Assembly: GCA_021792135.1 (NCBI GenBank)
Contig: JAJYVF010000002.1
Span: 1 to 64,000, forward strand
Direction: 5' to 3'
From: Acidobacteriota bacterium
GTDB lineage: Bacteria; Acidobacteriota; Terriglobia; Terriglobales; Acidobacteriaceae
DNA length: 64,000 bases
Position 1 is the first letter of the stretch. Each line of letters begins with the position of its first letter. The notes beneath the pieces were generated by a model. That model searched no databases. It was not told where the DNA came from and worked only from the letters and a program-made list of their open reading frames with translations. This document shows, piece after piece, positions 21,617 to 30,028 of the stretch. A program made the position numbers and the translations under genes.

Positions 21617-22561
21617 TTACTGATCCAGCGGCGGCGATGGTTTGGCGTAATAGCCCGGGCGATAGCGGAGGATATAGCTTGCGGCGTTCAGGCCGGCGGA
21701 GGGTTTCAGTGTAACCCGGATGCGGCGGAAATCGCTCTCGCTGCGGCGAGGGACGGGGTAATAGCCAATCAGATACTGCGTGCGCAGGTCCTCGGAAACC
21801 TTCTCGAATGCCTCGCGAAGGTGGCCATATTCGGCATAGTAGTATTTGCCTCCGGTCTGCTCGGAGAGAGTGATCAGCGCATGCTCGCCGCCCGTATCCC
21901 GTCCGGCGTCATTCAGAATCGGCAGGTCAATGAGGCTGTAGACCATCACCTCGCCGCGAATCGCCTCGTCCAGCGCCTGCGGATAATCGACGCCCTGCAC
22001 CGTGTTGCCGCCGTCTGAAATCAGAACCAGCACCTTGCGTCCGCGGCGGGCGGCAAGGGTCTCGGCAGAGAGGTAAACGGCGTTATAGAGCGCGGTGGCC
22101 GGACCCGTGGAGAGGTTATCCAGCCCGGAGTCCAGCTGACGTATGTTCGAGGTGAAGGGGACCACCTCCCGCACGTCGGAGTTGAAATCGATGAGGTCCA
22201 GCCGATCGATGGGACGGATCATCGCACGGATGAACTCCCGGGCCGCGCGTTTCTCGATCTCCAGGTCCTTGCGCACCGAGCCGCTCGTGTCGATGGCGAG
22301 CACCAGCGAGAGCGGCATGTCCGTCTGCCGCTCGAAAAACGCGATCTTCTGCGGAACGCCGTCTTCAAAAACGGCGAAGTCATTCTGGGTTAGCCCGCCA
22401 ACCGGCGCTCCGGTTACATCCGTAACACTGAGAAATACGTTCACAAGGCGAACGTTGACGTGATACTGCGGAATCGACCGCGGCGGCGACTGTTGCGCAA
22501 GCGCCATTCCGGCGCAAAGCCAGAGTGCCAGCAATGCCGGCATGGGCCGGGTTCGCTTCAT
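21617..22561 (-). CDS. Exported VWA-domain protein of the acidobacterial VWFA-related type
   Basis: 314 residues; ATG overlaps the stop of the MoaD-MoaE gene (ATGA). Signal peptide MPALLALWLCAGMALAQ at the N-terminus. An N-terminal strand-rich segment (VNVRLVNVFLSVTDVTGAPV, then LTQNDFAVFEDGVPQKIAFF) is the hallmark preceding the VWA domain in this group. The VWA domain starts at LVLAIDTSGSV: DTSGS is the metal-ion-dependent adhesion motif, with Thr in LSTGPATALYNA and Asp in VLVLISDGGN completing it. C-terminal sequence: IRVTLKPSAGLNAASYILRY. It is probably periplasmic or surface-exposed and binds a protein partner through the metal site; the partner is unknown. Confidence 0.88.
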   Translation of the reverse strand: MKRTRPMPALLALWLCAGMALAQQSPPRSIPQYHVNVRLVNVFLSVTDVTGAPVGGLTQNDFAVFEDGVPQKIAFFERQTDMPLSLVLAIDTSGSVRKDLEIEKRAAREFIRAMIRPIDRLDLIDFNSDVREVVPFTSNIRQLDSGLDNLSTGPATALYNAVYLSAETLAARRGRKVLVLISDGGNTVQGVDYPQALDEAIRGEVMVYSLIDLPILNDAGRDTGGEHALITLSEQTGGKYYYAEYGHLREAFEKVSEDLRTQYLIGYYPVPRRSESDFRRIRVTLKPSAGLNAASYILRYRPGYYAKPSPPLDQ

Positions 22562-23316
22562 CGGATACGCTCCGAAGTCACCCCGGCTTCGGGCTTCAGG
22601 CGGGCAGGAAAGGGATCGCCCTGCGCCCAGACCACGCCGTCTTCGAAAAACTCCTTCTTCCAGATCGGCACCGTCCGCTTGAGCGTATCGATGATCCAGC
22701 GGCAGGCATCGAATGCCGCGGCACGATGCGCCGAAGCCACTGCAATCAGCACGCTGGTCTCTCCGATTTCAAGCCGCCCGAGGCGGTGAACGATGCAGAC
22801 GTCGCGGATGGGAAAGTCAGTCAGTGCCTGCTCCGCAATCTGCCGCATCTGCTTCAGCGCCATCTCCGGATAGGCCTCATAGAACAGATGAAGTGTGCGC
22901 CGGTCCCGCGTGTGGTTCCGGACGATGCCGTCGAATACGACCACAGCGCCGTCCTCGCCACGCTTCAGTGATCCGGCGAGCGTCGCTGAATCGATGCCGG
23001 TATTCGTGAGGGCGACCCAGGGATGGGTGGCAGGTGGGGCTGTCGCCGAAGGAAGCGAGGCAGACCCTCCGCTGACCGGCGGCAGCAGGGCGACCTCGTC
23101 ACCCTCGGCAAGTTCGTGCGCGCCGGATGCATATTCCCGGTTGACGGCGACCGCAATCGAGGACCAGAGAGGCGCGGTTGCATCCCCCTGGTGCGCCTGC
23201 GCGCGAAAAGACTCGATGAGATCCCGAACCGTCGCACCCGCGGGCAGGTCGATGGGACCCGCGGCTACCCCAGGGAGGTCGCGGAGAATACCGAAGGCGA
23301 GGACGTTGACGCGCAT
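22558..23316 (-). CDS. Fused molybdopterin synthase, MoaD (N-terminal) plus MoaE (C-terminal)
   Basis: 252 residues. The first ~84 are a ubiquitin-like MoaD ending in LLPPVSGG (Gly83-Gly84). After a Pro/Ala/Ser-rich linker (~85-100), MoaE follows, with GAVVVFDGIVRNHT, ASAHRAAAFDACRWIID and the active-site segment VPIWKKEFFEDG carrying the two Lys of MoaE. In separate subunits the MoaD C-terminal Gly is thiocarboxylated by MoaB/MoeB-type chemistry and inserted into MoaE; here it is internal, so it must be freed by cleavage, as reported for the MoaX fusion of mycobacteria. The gene is coupled to the VWA gene by a four-base overlap and no other moa gene is nearby. Confidence 0.9.
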   Translation of the reverse strand: MRVNVLAFGILRDLPGVAAGPIDLPAGATVRDLIESFRAQAHQGDATAPLWSSIAVAVNREYASGAHELAEGDEVALLPPVSGGSASLPSATAPPATHPWVALTNTGIDSATLAGSLKRGEDGAVVVFDGIVRNHTRDRRTLHLFYEAYPEMALKQMRQIAEQALTDFPIRDVCIVHRLGRLEIGETSVLIAVASAHRAAAFDACRWIIDTLKRTVPIWKKEFFEDGVVWAQGDPFPARLKPEAGVTSERIR

Positions 23317-23507
23317 GCACAGAATAGTATCCGGTACGGCTCACCGGTTGGACGGGCGGCGGCTCGGAAAGGATAGAGATCCCTGTCCCGGCAGTCCTCC
23401 GGAGCGCCCGCGCCCGTCGTAACCCTCGTCGCCTGTGGATCTTGTCCCTGAGGCCGGCACGTCCCGGGCAGCAACCCCCTCCATCCGGTGCGAGACAATA
23501 GAGGCAT

Positions 23508-24647
23508 ATGGAATTTGTTGATCTGAGGCAGCAGTACCGGCGCCGGAAGGCGTACATCGACGCCCGCATCCAGGCCGTGCTGGACCACGGCCGCTTCATC
23601 CTGGGCCCCGAGGTGCAGGAGTTGGAGGTGCGTCTGGCGAAGCGTGTGGGCGCCCGCCACTGTGTTTCCTCCGCCAGCGGGACCGATGCGCTGCTGATGG
23701 CGCTGATGGCGCTGGGAATCGGACCCAATCATGAGGTCATCACCACCCCGTTCACCTTCATTGCCACAGCGGAAATGATCACCCTCCTCGGTGCCAGGCC
23801 GGTCTTTGTGGATATCGAGAGAGGCAGCTACAACATCGACCCGAACCTCATTGAACCAGCCATAACGCCACTGACCAGGGCCATTCTGCCGGTAAACCTC
23901 TATGGCCAGCCCGCGGAATTGGAGGCCGTCAACCGCATTGCCGCCCGGCACGGTCTGACGGTCATCGAAGACGCGGCCCAGAGTTTTGGCGCACTGTACC
24001 GGGGGAAGCATTCGGGAAACCTGGGCGCCATCGGCTGCACGAGCTTCTTCCCCTCGAAGCCCCTTGGCTGCTATGGCGACGGCGGAGCGTGCTTCACCAA
24101 CGACGACCATCTGGCCGGGACCCTGCGCGAGCTGCGGAACCATGGCCAGCTGGCCCGCTACCGTCATTCCCGGGTGGGGATCAATGGCCGCCTGGACACA
24201 CTCCAGGCCGCCGTCCTCCTTGCGAAACTTGAGTTCTTCGACGAGGAGCTGGCTGCGCGCTCTGAGATCGCCGACCGGTACACCGCCTTGCTGCAGCACG
24301 TGGTGCGCACTCCGCGCGTGCTGCCGGACCGAAGCAGCGCCTGGGCGCAGTACACCATCGAGGTGCCGGATCGCCCCATCGTCGAACAAGCCTTGCAGGC
24401 TGGAGGCATACCGACTGCCGTGCATTATCCCCTGCCGCTCCATCTGCAGGCCGTCTACGCCGGCCTTTCGCTGGAAATGGGCTGGTTCCCGGGTAGTTTC
24501 CCGGTGGCCGAAGCTGCATCGGAGCGGGTATTGAGCCTGCCCCTGCATCCTTATCTGCGGCCCGGCGAGATCGAGCACGTCGCGGAGTCTCTCCGGGAAG
24601 CGCTGCACGGCCCCCTCGGAGACGAAGCCATGAACCTCCGCAGGTAA
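23508..24647 (+). CDS. DegT/DnrJ/EryC1/StrS-family aminotransferase
   Basis: 379 residues; ATG 23508. It has fold-type I PLP signatures: CVSSASGTDALLMALMALG (cofactor phosphate), TVIEDAAQSFGA (Asp-x-x-x-Gln over the ring) and the Schiff-base Lys184 in FFPSKPLGCYGDGG. The start MEFVDLRQQYRRRKAYIDA and the GINGRLDTLQAAVL segment are standard. The best-known relatives transfer an amino group to 3- or 4-keto sugar nucleotides (WbpE/WlbC-like) in polysaccharide or glycan synthesis. No other sugar-nucleotide gene adjoins, so the substrate cannot be inferred. Two residues past the conserved end, a MNLRR tail closes the protein. Confidence 0.9.
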   Translation: MEFVDLRQQYRRRKAYIDARIQAVLDHGRFILGPEVQELEVRLAKRVGARHCVSSASGTDALLMALMALGIGPNHEVITTPFTFIATAEMITLLGARPVFVDIERGSYNIDPNLIEPAITPLTRAILPVNLYGQPAELEAVNRIAARHGLTVIEDAAQSFGALYRGKHSGNLGAIGCTSFFPSKPLGCYGDGGACFTNDDHLAGTLRELRNHGQLARYRHSRVGINGRLDTLQAAVLLAKLEFFDEELAARSEIADRYTALLQHVVRTPRVLPDRSSAWAQYTIEVPDRPIVEQALQAGGIPTAVHYPLPLHLQAVYAGLSLEMGWFPGSFPVAEAASERVLSLPLHPYLRPGEIEHVAESLREALHGPLGDEAMNLRR

Positions 24648-25072
24648 CAGACCTGCACAAGGAGGGGATTGACACCCCGCAATGCTCCCCTGAGAATGAC
24701 CACAACCGACGGACCGCCGCGAAATGGCAGCACCTATCTCCCCGCGCAGGCAGCCCGCCCGGATGCCGCGTGTGATGCCTGATCCGCGATCGAGCACGAG
24801 CCAGAGCAGCACAAGGAGCGGTTTCGCGCGGTTGCCGGCACGGAGATCGGCAGCAGCCCGCGAGTTTCCCCGACAATCCGGGTTCATAACGACAGAAGAT
24901 TCCCCCTTCACCCCGGCAGACCTGCGGCATGATGGCGAAACTTTTCCGCCAGGGGTAGAAAGGAGGGCCGCGAGGCTCAGCCAATAAGAACAGGGGACGC
25001 CGTAATGGTTCGGCGATGTTTGCTGCCGGACCGCACCCTCACAGCACACAGAACGATACACAGGAGGTACGT
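24648..25072. other. Gap between the aminotransferase and the Cys-rich small protein
   Basis: 425 bases without a supported gene. Small hairpins are visible (for example TGGCG/CGCCA around 24930-24950 on the minus strand), but I could not fit RNase P, 6S, tmRNA or a known riboswitch. The promoter of the following small gene should lie in the last 100 bases. An 87-codon plus-strand frame (24724-24987) is Arg/Ser-rich and looks like noise. Confidence 0.35.
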
Positions 25073-25336
25073 ATGCAGGAAGAGCTTCAGATGCTTGATG
25101 AGTGGATACCGGAACAGATGGAACCAGGAACGCTCTTTGTGCTGGAGAATGCAGCCCCGATGGGGGACGAACGGAATCCTTTTGTGGCGGTGCTGGCCTG
25201 TCCCCGCTGTGGGGCGCTCGGGCTCATAACCCGGGCCCAGTTTGTCGGGCGGGAGTCGATGATCTGCGGCGGCGACGCCTGCTCTGCTGAGTATTACCTG
25301 AAGGGCGACGAGATCGAATATCGAAAACCTCACTAA
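25073..25336 (+). CDS. Small Cys-rich, zinc-ribbon-like protein of unknown function
   Basis: 87 residues; ATG 25073 follows a perfect AGGAGGT at seven bases, predicting strong translation. The N-terminal half is acidic (EELQMLDEWIPEQMEPGTLF). The C-terminal half has ACPRCGALGLI and, 20 residues later, MICGGDACSAEYY: a CxxC plus CxxxxC arrangement that could hold one zinc. It is monocistronic and closes with a very strong terminator. No family is recognised; a metal-binding regulator-sized protein is the most that can be said. Confidence 0.8.
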   Translation: MQEELQMLDEWIPEQMEPGTLFVLENAAPMGDERNPFVAVLACPRCGALGLITRAQFVGRESMICGGDACSAEYYLKGDEIEYRKPH

Positions 25337-25358
25337 CTTAGCGCTGAAGCCTAAAAAA

Positions 25359-25388
25359 CGTGCCTGCTGCTGCAGGCACGTTTTTTTT
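25359..25388 (+). terminator. Strong Rho-independent terminator of the Cys-rich protein gene
   Basis: CGTGCCTGC (25359-25367) pairs with GCAGGCACG (25372-25380) around a four-base loop, flanked by A6 on the left and T8 (25381-25388) on the right. Confidence 0.92.
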
Positions 25389-25489
25389 GTTGCATATAGG
25401 CAAAGTGAATTCGCTCAATGGTGCTTTCCTCTCACGACGGAAGGCTGCACTCACCCCAATCCTGAGTTATCCTCTACGGCGGAGGGTTC

Positions 25490-25936
25490 ATGGATACCAG
25501 ACAGATGGTCACCGAGTTAGAGGCAGAGATATCGCTGTTACAGCAGGTGAGGCAATTGCTGGCGGGAACCACCGGCGGCGGGCGCGCGGCGGGTAGCAGC
25601 CCGGCGGGCACCACGGGAGGAAGGCGCCCGCTGAGCCCGGAAGCGCGGGAGAGAATCGCGGCTGCCCAGAGAGCGCGCTGGGCAAAGGCGAAGCGGGCCG
25701 CGAAGAAGGCCGCGAAGAGGGCCGCAGCCAAAAGCGCGGCGAAGAATACGAAGCCGGCGCCTGCAACGAAGGCAGCAAAGAGCGCCCGGAAAAAGGCGGC
25801 GAAAAAGGTGGCGGCAAAATCTCCGGCCAGGTCTGCAGCGAATAAGGCTCCCCGAAAATCCGCGAGGAAAGCAGCGAGGGTAGCGGTACCCGCGCCGGTC
25901 GCGGCAGCTGCGAGTGCCCAAACCCCCGGAGCCTGA
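25490..25936 (+). CDS. Lys/Ala-rich histone H1-like basic protein
   Basis: 148 residues; ATG 25490 follows GGAGGG. The first ~25 residues form an amphipathic helix (RQMVTELEAEISLLQQVRQLL), followed by a Gly/Ser/Thr linker, a conserved-looking LSPEARERIAAAQRARWAKAK segment (~43-63) and then a long tail of AAKK/AKKA repeats with Pro, predicted highly basic. The composition matches bacterial histone H1-like tails that bind DNA without sequence specificity. The SPEARxRIAxAQRxRWAK segment recurs in small nucleic-acid-associated proteins. Probable role: nucleoid compaction or RNA/DNA binding, perhaps in stationary phase. Tail repeats make its length evolutionarily unstable. Confidence 0.75.
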   Translation: MDTRQMVTELEAEISLLQQVRQLLAGTTGGGRAAGSSPAGTTGGRRPLSPEARERIAAAQRARWAKAKRAAKKAAKRAAAKSAAKNTKPAPATKAAKSARKKAAKKVAAKSPARSAANKAPRKSARKAARVAVPAPVAAAASAQTPGA

Positions 25937-25983
25937 TCCATCCGGCGGTAAAGATTGTCAGCAGAGGTCTGCGCGAAGTGAGC

Positions 25984-26066
25984 GCACCCGAATTCGGGTG
26001 CAGGCTGTGCATCGGCGTCGATCTGCTCTGCCGGCCGGAGCACCCGGCGCAGGCGATCGGGTGCTC
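25984..26066. repeat. Two palindromes downstream of the H1-like gene
   Basis: GCACCCGAATTCGGGTGC (25984-26001) is a perfect palindrome; GAGCACCCG (26038-26046) and CGGGTGCTC (26058-26066) form a second hairpin sharing the GCACCCG half-site. Neither is followed by a T tract. They might stabilise the 3' end of the upstream mRNA or bind a protein. Confidence 0.5.
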
Positions 26067-26227
26067 TCCGCGCAGTTCTTATATGCATGAGGCGGAACGT
26101 TCCGGCCCATGCGCGTTACGATTGCATGCATCAAGGGCAGGCGGCCACAGGGTTGCATCGCGCAACACAAGCCCGGAGCAGGGCCTGTCGGTTTTCGCGA
26201 TGGCAGATCACCGATGAGGAGTCCCTC

Positions 26228-27160
26228 ATGCGCGAGCACGATCTGAGCGCCGAACCCACGCATTCCCGATGGAATCGGGCGCTCGCGCCGCGCCTGGAAA
26301 TCGACTCCGGAGACGTCGTCCATTTTCAGTGCGTCGACTCCAGCGGAGCGCAGGTGCGGGCCGGCATGAGCGCCGAGGAGTTTCTGCGCATCGACCGGAA
26401 CCGTATCCATGCGCTCACCGGCCCGGTTCTGGTGCGCGGCGCCCGCCCCGGCGACGTGCTGGAAATTGAGATCCTCGACATCGCCCATCAGCGCTGGGGC
26501 TGGTCGAGCGTTACGCCGGGTATGGGCTTTCTCAGGGAGCGCTTCCATCAGCCGTATCTCTTTACGTGGGAACTCGAGGCCGCCGAAACCCGCTCGCTGG
26601 CTCCCGCGGTGGTTCCGCTGCGTCCGTTTTGCGGAGTGATGGGCGTAGCTCGTGCGGTGGACGGAGAAATCCGCACGCGGGCGCCGGGAGACTTCGGCGG
26701 CAATATGGATGTCCGTGATTTATGCGCGGGCGCGCGGCTGTGGCTGCCCGTCTTCGTGGATGGCGCGCTCTTCTCCTGTGGCGACGGGCATGCCGCCCAG
26801 GGAGACGGCGAGGTATGCATTAACGGGATTGAATGCCCGTTAAATGTGACGCTGCGTTTTGTTCTCCACCGCGGTGACCCTTTGCGCGGTCCTCTCGTCG
26901 CATCCCCTCCTGACACGCAATCCGGCGGCCCGGCCTGGGTCGTGGTCGAGTCGGACGAGGATGCTCTGCGTGCTGCGCGCGATGCAACTTCGCGTATGGT
27001 GGATCTGCTGGTCCGGCTGTGGGGATTCACTGCGATTCATGCATACATCTTGTGCAGCGTGGCCATGCATCTGCGGCTGAGCCAGGTGGTCAACGACCCC
27101 ATGGTGACCGTAAGCGCTGCAATTGCGAAACACATTCTCCCTGAAAGACGCCTCTTCTGA
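26228..27160 (+). CDS. Acetamidase/formamidase family hydrolase
   Basis: 310 residues from ATG 26228, which has GAGGAG upstream; the longer frame from 26087 is not family-like. FmdA/AmdA motifs: THSRWNRALAPRLEIDSGD near the N-terminus, TGPVLVRGARPGDVLEIEIL, FCGVMGVA, then FGGNMDVRDL and GDGHAAQGDGEVC, which build the metal/substrate site, and a C-terminal YILCSVAMHLRLSQVV. It hydrolyses short amides (formamide, acetamide) to acid and ammonia in the cytoplasm. An Asp/Glu-Glu-Lys amidase of a different family follows 74 bases downstream on the same strand, suggesting a joint role in nitrogen release from amides. Confidence 0.9.
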   Translation: MREHDLSAEPTHSRWNRALAPRLEIDSGDVVHFQCVDSSGAQVRAGMSAEEFLRIDRNRIHALTGPVLVRGARPGDVLEIEILDIAHQRWGWSSVTPGMGFLRERFHQPYLFTWELEAAETRSLAPAVVPLRPFCGVMGVARAVDGEIRTRAPGDFGGNMDVRDLCAGARLWLPVFVDGALFSCGDGHAAQGDGEVCINGIECPLNVTLRFVLHRGDPLRGPLVASPPDTQSGGPAWVVVESDEDALRAARDATSRMVDLLVRLWGFTAIHAYILCSVAMHLRLSQVVNDPMVTVSAAIAKHILPERRLF

Positions 27161-27234
27161 CTGCGGGGTCTTCTCTTTAGCCGGTATGCACAACACGCCC
27201 GAATCGTTGCAGACTATTCTTTCTCAGAGTTGAC

Positions 27235-28542
27235 ATGCATATCAGTCCATCTCCCATAGCCACGCTGCTGGTCAGTTATCACCATGGTGAATCCCGGCCC
27301 CTGGACCAGGCACGCCAGTCGCTGCAGCAAGCCAACAGCAATGCCGGCCGGAACACCTATATCTCTCTCGATCCGGAGTGGGTGCTGTCCGAAGCTGAGC
27401 GTCTCACGCAGCCTGCTGACGATGCCCGGCAACCGCTCTTCGGTGTCCCCGTGTCACTCAAGGATTGCTTCGACCTCGAGGGGTTTCCCACCAGCATCGG
27501 CTCGAAGTTTTACGCTGCGCGAGGGCCTGCGTCGGCCGATTCATGGGTTGCCGAGCGGCTGCGGGGGAGCGGAGCGGTCATCATCGGCAAAGGGCACCTG
27601 CACCAGCTCGCTTACGGCATTACCGGCGAGAACCGCGATTACGGTGACTGCCTCCAGCCGGCGGACCCCACCCAATTGACAGGAGGCTCGTCCAGCGGCG
27701 CCGTCGCTTCGATCCAGGAAGGCTCGACTCTCGCCGCAATCGGAACCGATACCGGCGGATCGGTGCGCCTCCCGGCGGCCATTTGCGGCCTGGCGGGGTA
27801 TCGCAGTTCGCTGGGCGCTGGCGACTGGCGTGGCGGCTATCACCTGGCGCCAGCGTTCGACACCATCGGCTGGTTATTCCGCGATCTGCGGGATGCCCCG
27901 CTGCTGGCACATGCCCTCTTCGACCTGCCTCCGTATGCAGTCAGCCGTGAAGGTATTCGAGTCGGAGTCCTCAGCGGAGATTTCATGGACGAATGCGATC
28001 CCCCGGTCCGGCATTCCCTGCTCGAATGGCAGCAGCGGATCGCGCGCGCATCCGCTGCCGTCGAAACCTTCGTCGTTCCTGATTTCTGGTTCGACGCATG
28101 GGATATCTATGCCCCCCTGCAGGCCTCGGAGGCGTCACAGATTCACGCCGGGCACTTCCGGCAGTTCGAGCCGGCGATTGCCGCACGCCTCGAATGGGGT
28201 GCCGCGCTCACCGAGGAGGAAGTGCAGCGAGCGCGGAGCCGCCATCGGCAATACCGGCAAAGCCTCGAGTCGGTTTTCGGGCGCTTCGATTTTGTCCTCG
28301 CGCCGGTGACCGGCGTGAGCCGGCTTCCTGCTGGAGCCGATCACAGCAACGCCCGGACCTTGATTCTGCCCCACACTACACCCGCAAGCCTCGGCGGACT
28401 GCCGGCAGTGGTATTGCCGTCGCCCGGCTGTGGTGTCCAGCTGATGGCCGCGCGTAATGACGACCGCCGGCTCCTGCGCTTTTCTGCGCGCCTCGGAGAG
28501 TTCCTCGCGAAGGAAACGTCCGCATCCGGGCCGCATTCCTGA
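27235..28542 (+). CDS. Amidase-signature family hydrolase
   Basis: 435 residues; ATG 27235, with only a weak purine stretch upstream. The Ser-cisSer-Lys triad is visible: Lys in GVPVSLKDCFDLEG (~80), the Ser of the GGSSSGAVASIQEG loop (~153-155) and the nucleophile in IGTDTGGSVRLPAAICG (~179). The N-terminal helix lacks the usual GatA pattern and the C-terminal third is short, so it is not the aminoacyl-tRNA amidotransferase subunit (no gatB/gatC nearby). It hydrolyses an unknown amide, possibly the larger partner substrate of the formamidase next door. Confidence 0.88.
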   Translation: MHISPSPIATLLVSYHHGESRPLDQARQSLQQANSNAGRNTYISLDPEWVLSEAERLTQPADDARQPLFGVPVSLKDCFDLEGFPTSIGSKFYAARGPASADSWVAERLRGSGAVIIGKGHLHQLAYGITGENRDYGDCLQPADPTQLTGGSSSGAVASIQEGSTLAAIGTDTGGSVRLPAAICGLAGYRSSLGAGDWRGGYHLAPAFDTIGWLFRDLRDAPLLAHALFDLPPYAVSREGIRVGVLSGDFMDECDPPVRHSLLEWQQRIARASAAVETFVVPDFWFDAWDIYAPLQASEASQIHAGHFRQFEPAIAARLEWGAALTEEEVQRARSRHRQYRQSLESVFGRFDFVLAPVTGVSRLPAGADHSNARTLILPHTTPASLGGLPAVVLPSPGCGVQLMAARNDDRRLLRFSARLGEFLAKETSASGPHS

Positions 28543-28840
28543 GCTCATCCTCTGGCGAATTCCGCCGCCGGATCGCTGCCGTGCTTCGCGGCGGAGCCGC
28601 CGCCGATGCTGCCGCCCTCACTGCCCCGCGAGTCCTGTCGAGTGGACAAGCATCGACTGGTCATCGATAATTGCGTCCGGCTGCGAAATACTCCCTGTGC
28701 CTGCACGCATCATCCGCGATCCTGCAACCAGGCAACGTTTCCGCGGCGCAGTTTCGGCCGTAGAGGCGGACTTTGCGCTGCGGACCGCGGAGTGACTTTG
28801 GAGCCGCGCAGAATGACTTTCATCTCGGGGATGATGCTCC
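28543..28840. other. Gap upstream of the SMP-30-type gene
   Basis: About 300 bases with no supported gene. A GC-rich inverted repeat (GCGGCGGAGCCGCCGCC at about 28590-28607) is the only structure noted. Plus-strand open frames are short and Arg/Pro-rich without ribosome sites. Confidence 0.35.
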
Positions 28841-29971
28841 ATGTTCTTTGACAGGCCCGTTCAGCGTCTTGTTCTGAGTGCGATCACGATCACTGCCGTA
28901 TCGGCCTCTGCAGGATTGGGATGCAGGCAGGCCACTGCTCCTGCGCACCCGGCGGCCACTCCCCAGGCAAGACCCGCATCTTCGGAAACCCAACTCGCTC
29001 CCACCATCGAGCGACTCGATCCGGAAATGAATCACATCGTGCCCACAAACCCTGTGCTTGAGAGAGTGGTAACCGGGATGAAATGGACGGAGGGGCCCGT
29101 CTGGATGCCCGCGGGTTATCTCGTGTTTGCCGACATACCCAGCAACAGCATTCGTAAGTGGGTGCCGGGCTCCGGCGTCAGCATCCTTATGCAGCCCAGC
29201 GGATACAAGGGTTCAGCTCCCTACGGCGGCCCTGAGCCGGGATCGAATGGCATGACGCTCGACAGCCGTGGCCGCCTCACCGTGGCGGGCCACGCGCAGC
29301 GCGATGTGTGGCGACTCGAGGATCTGAATCCCGGCGGCCAGATTACAATTCTGGCCGATAAATACCGTGGCAAACAGCTGAACAGTCCCAACGATCTGGT
29401 TTACAAGTCTGACGGATCGCTCTATTTCACCGACCCGCCCTATGGGCTGCGCACCCAGAAGGACAATGACCCGGACAAGCAGCTCAGGGTGAATGGCGTC
29501 TACCGCATTCCCCACGCTCTCGACCACAAGCCCGGCGCGCCCCCGGACCGCGCCGGCCTGGAGCTGCTCATCAGCGACCTTCCCCGGCCGAATGGAATTG
29601 CCTTTTCTCCCGACGAAAAATATCTCTATGTCGACAACTCTGAGCCGAAGAAGATCTGGATGCGCTATACCGTCAAGTCCGACGGAACCCTGACCGACCC
29701 GAAGCTTCTTCTGGACGCCACCTCCGACCCCCGGGTCGGTGCACCTGACGGCATGAAGGTCGATCAGCAGGGAAACATCTACAGCGCAGGTCCGGGAGGC
29801 GTGTGGATCATTTCGCCCGCCGGGAAACATCTGGGCACCATCGAGATGCCGGAGAGGGTCGGCAACCTGACATGGGGAGACGCCGATCATCAGACGCTCT
29901 ACATCACCGCAAGCACGAGCGTCTATCGCATCCGTCTCATGATTCCGGGCATCTATCCCGGGCCGCACTGA
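28841..29971 (+). CDS. Exported SMP-30/gluconolactonase-type six-bladed propeller hydrolase
   Basis: 376 residues; ATG 28841, with GGGG upstream. The N-terminus is a signal sequence (VLSAITITAVSASAGLGC) whose Cys could be lipidated, though the -3 position (Gly) is not canonical; an Ala/Pro/Thr linker follows. Propeller motifs: MKWTEGPVWMPAGYLVFADI (metal-ligand Glu in TEGP), GSNGMTLDSRGRLTVAGHAQRDVWR, LNSPNDLVYKSDGSLYFTDPPYG (Asn-Asp metal ligand), RPNGIAFSPDEKYLYVDNSE and GAPDGMKVDQQGNIY. These are the divalent-metal lactonase residues of the LRE/gluconolactonase group. It likely opens a sugar lactone in the periplasm. It is convergent with the P-type ATPase gene. Confidence 0.9.
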   Translation: MFFDRPVQRLVLSAITITAVSASAGLGCRQATAPAHPAATPQARPASSETQLAPTIERLDPEMNHIVPTNPVLERVVTGMKWTEGPVWMPAGYLVFADIPSNSIRKWVPGSGVSILMQPSGYKGSAPYGGPEPGSNGMTLDSRGRLTVAGHAQRDVWRLEDLNPGGQITILADKYRGKQLNSPNDLVYKSDGSLYFTDPPYGLRTQKDNDPDKQLRVNGVYRIPHALDHKPGAPPDRAGLELLISDLPRPNGIAFSPDEKYLYVDNSEPKKIWMRYTVKSDGTLTDPKLLLDATSDPRVGAPDGMKVDQQGNIYSAGPGGVWIISPAGKHLGTIEMPERVGNLTWGDADHQTLYITASTSVYRIRLMIPGIYPGPH

Positions 29972-30028
29972 TCCCAGCCGGAGGGATAGCCGTCGCCCGG
30001 AAGCGCTGCCGGCATCCCCCGGGCCTGC

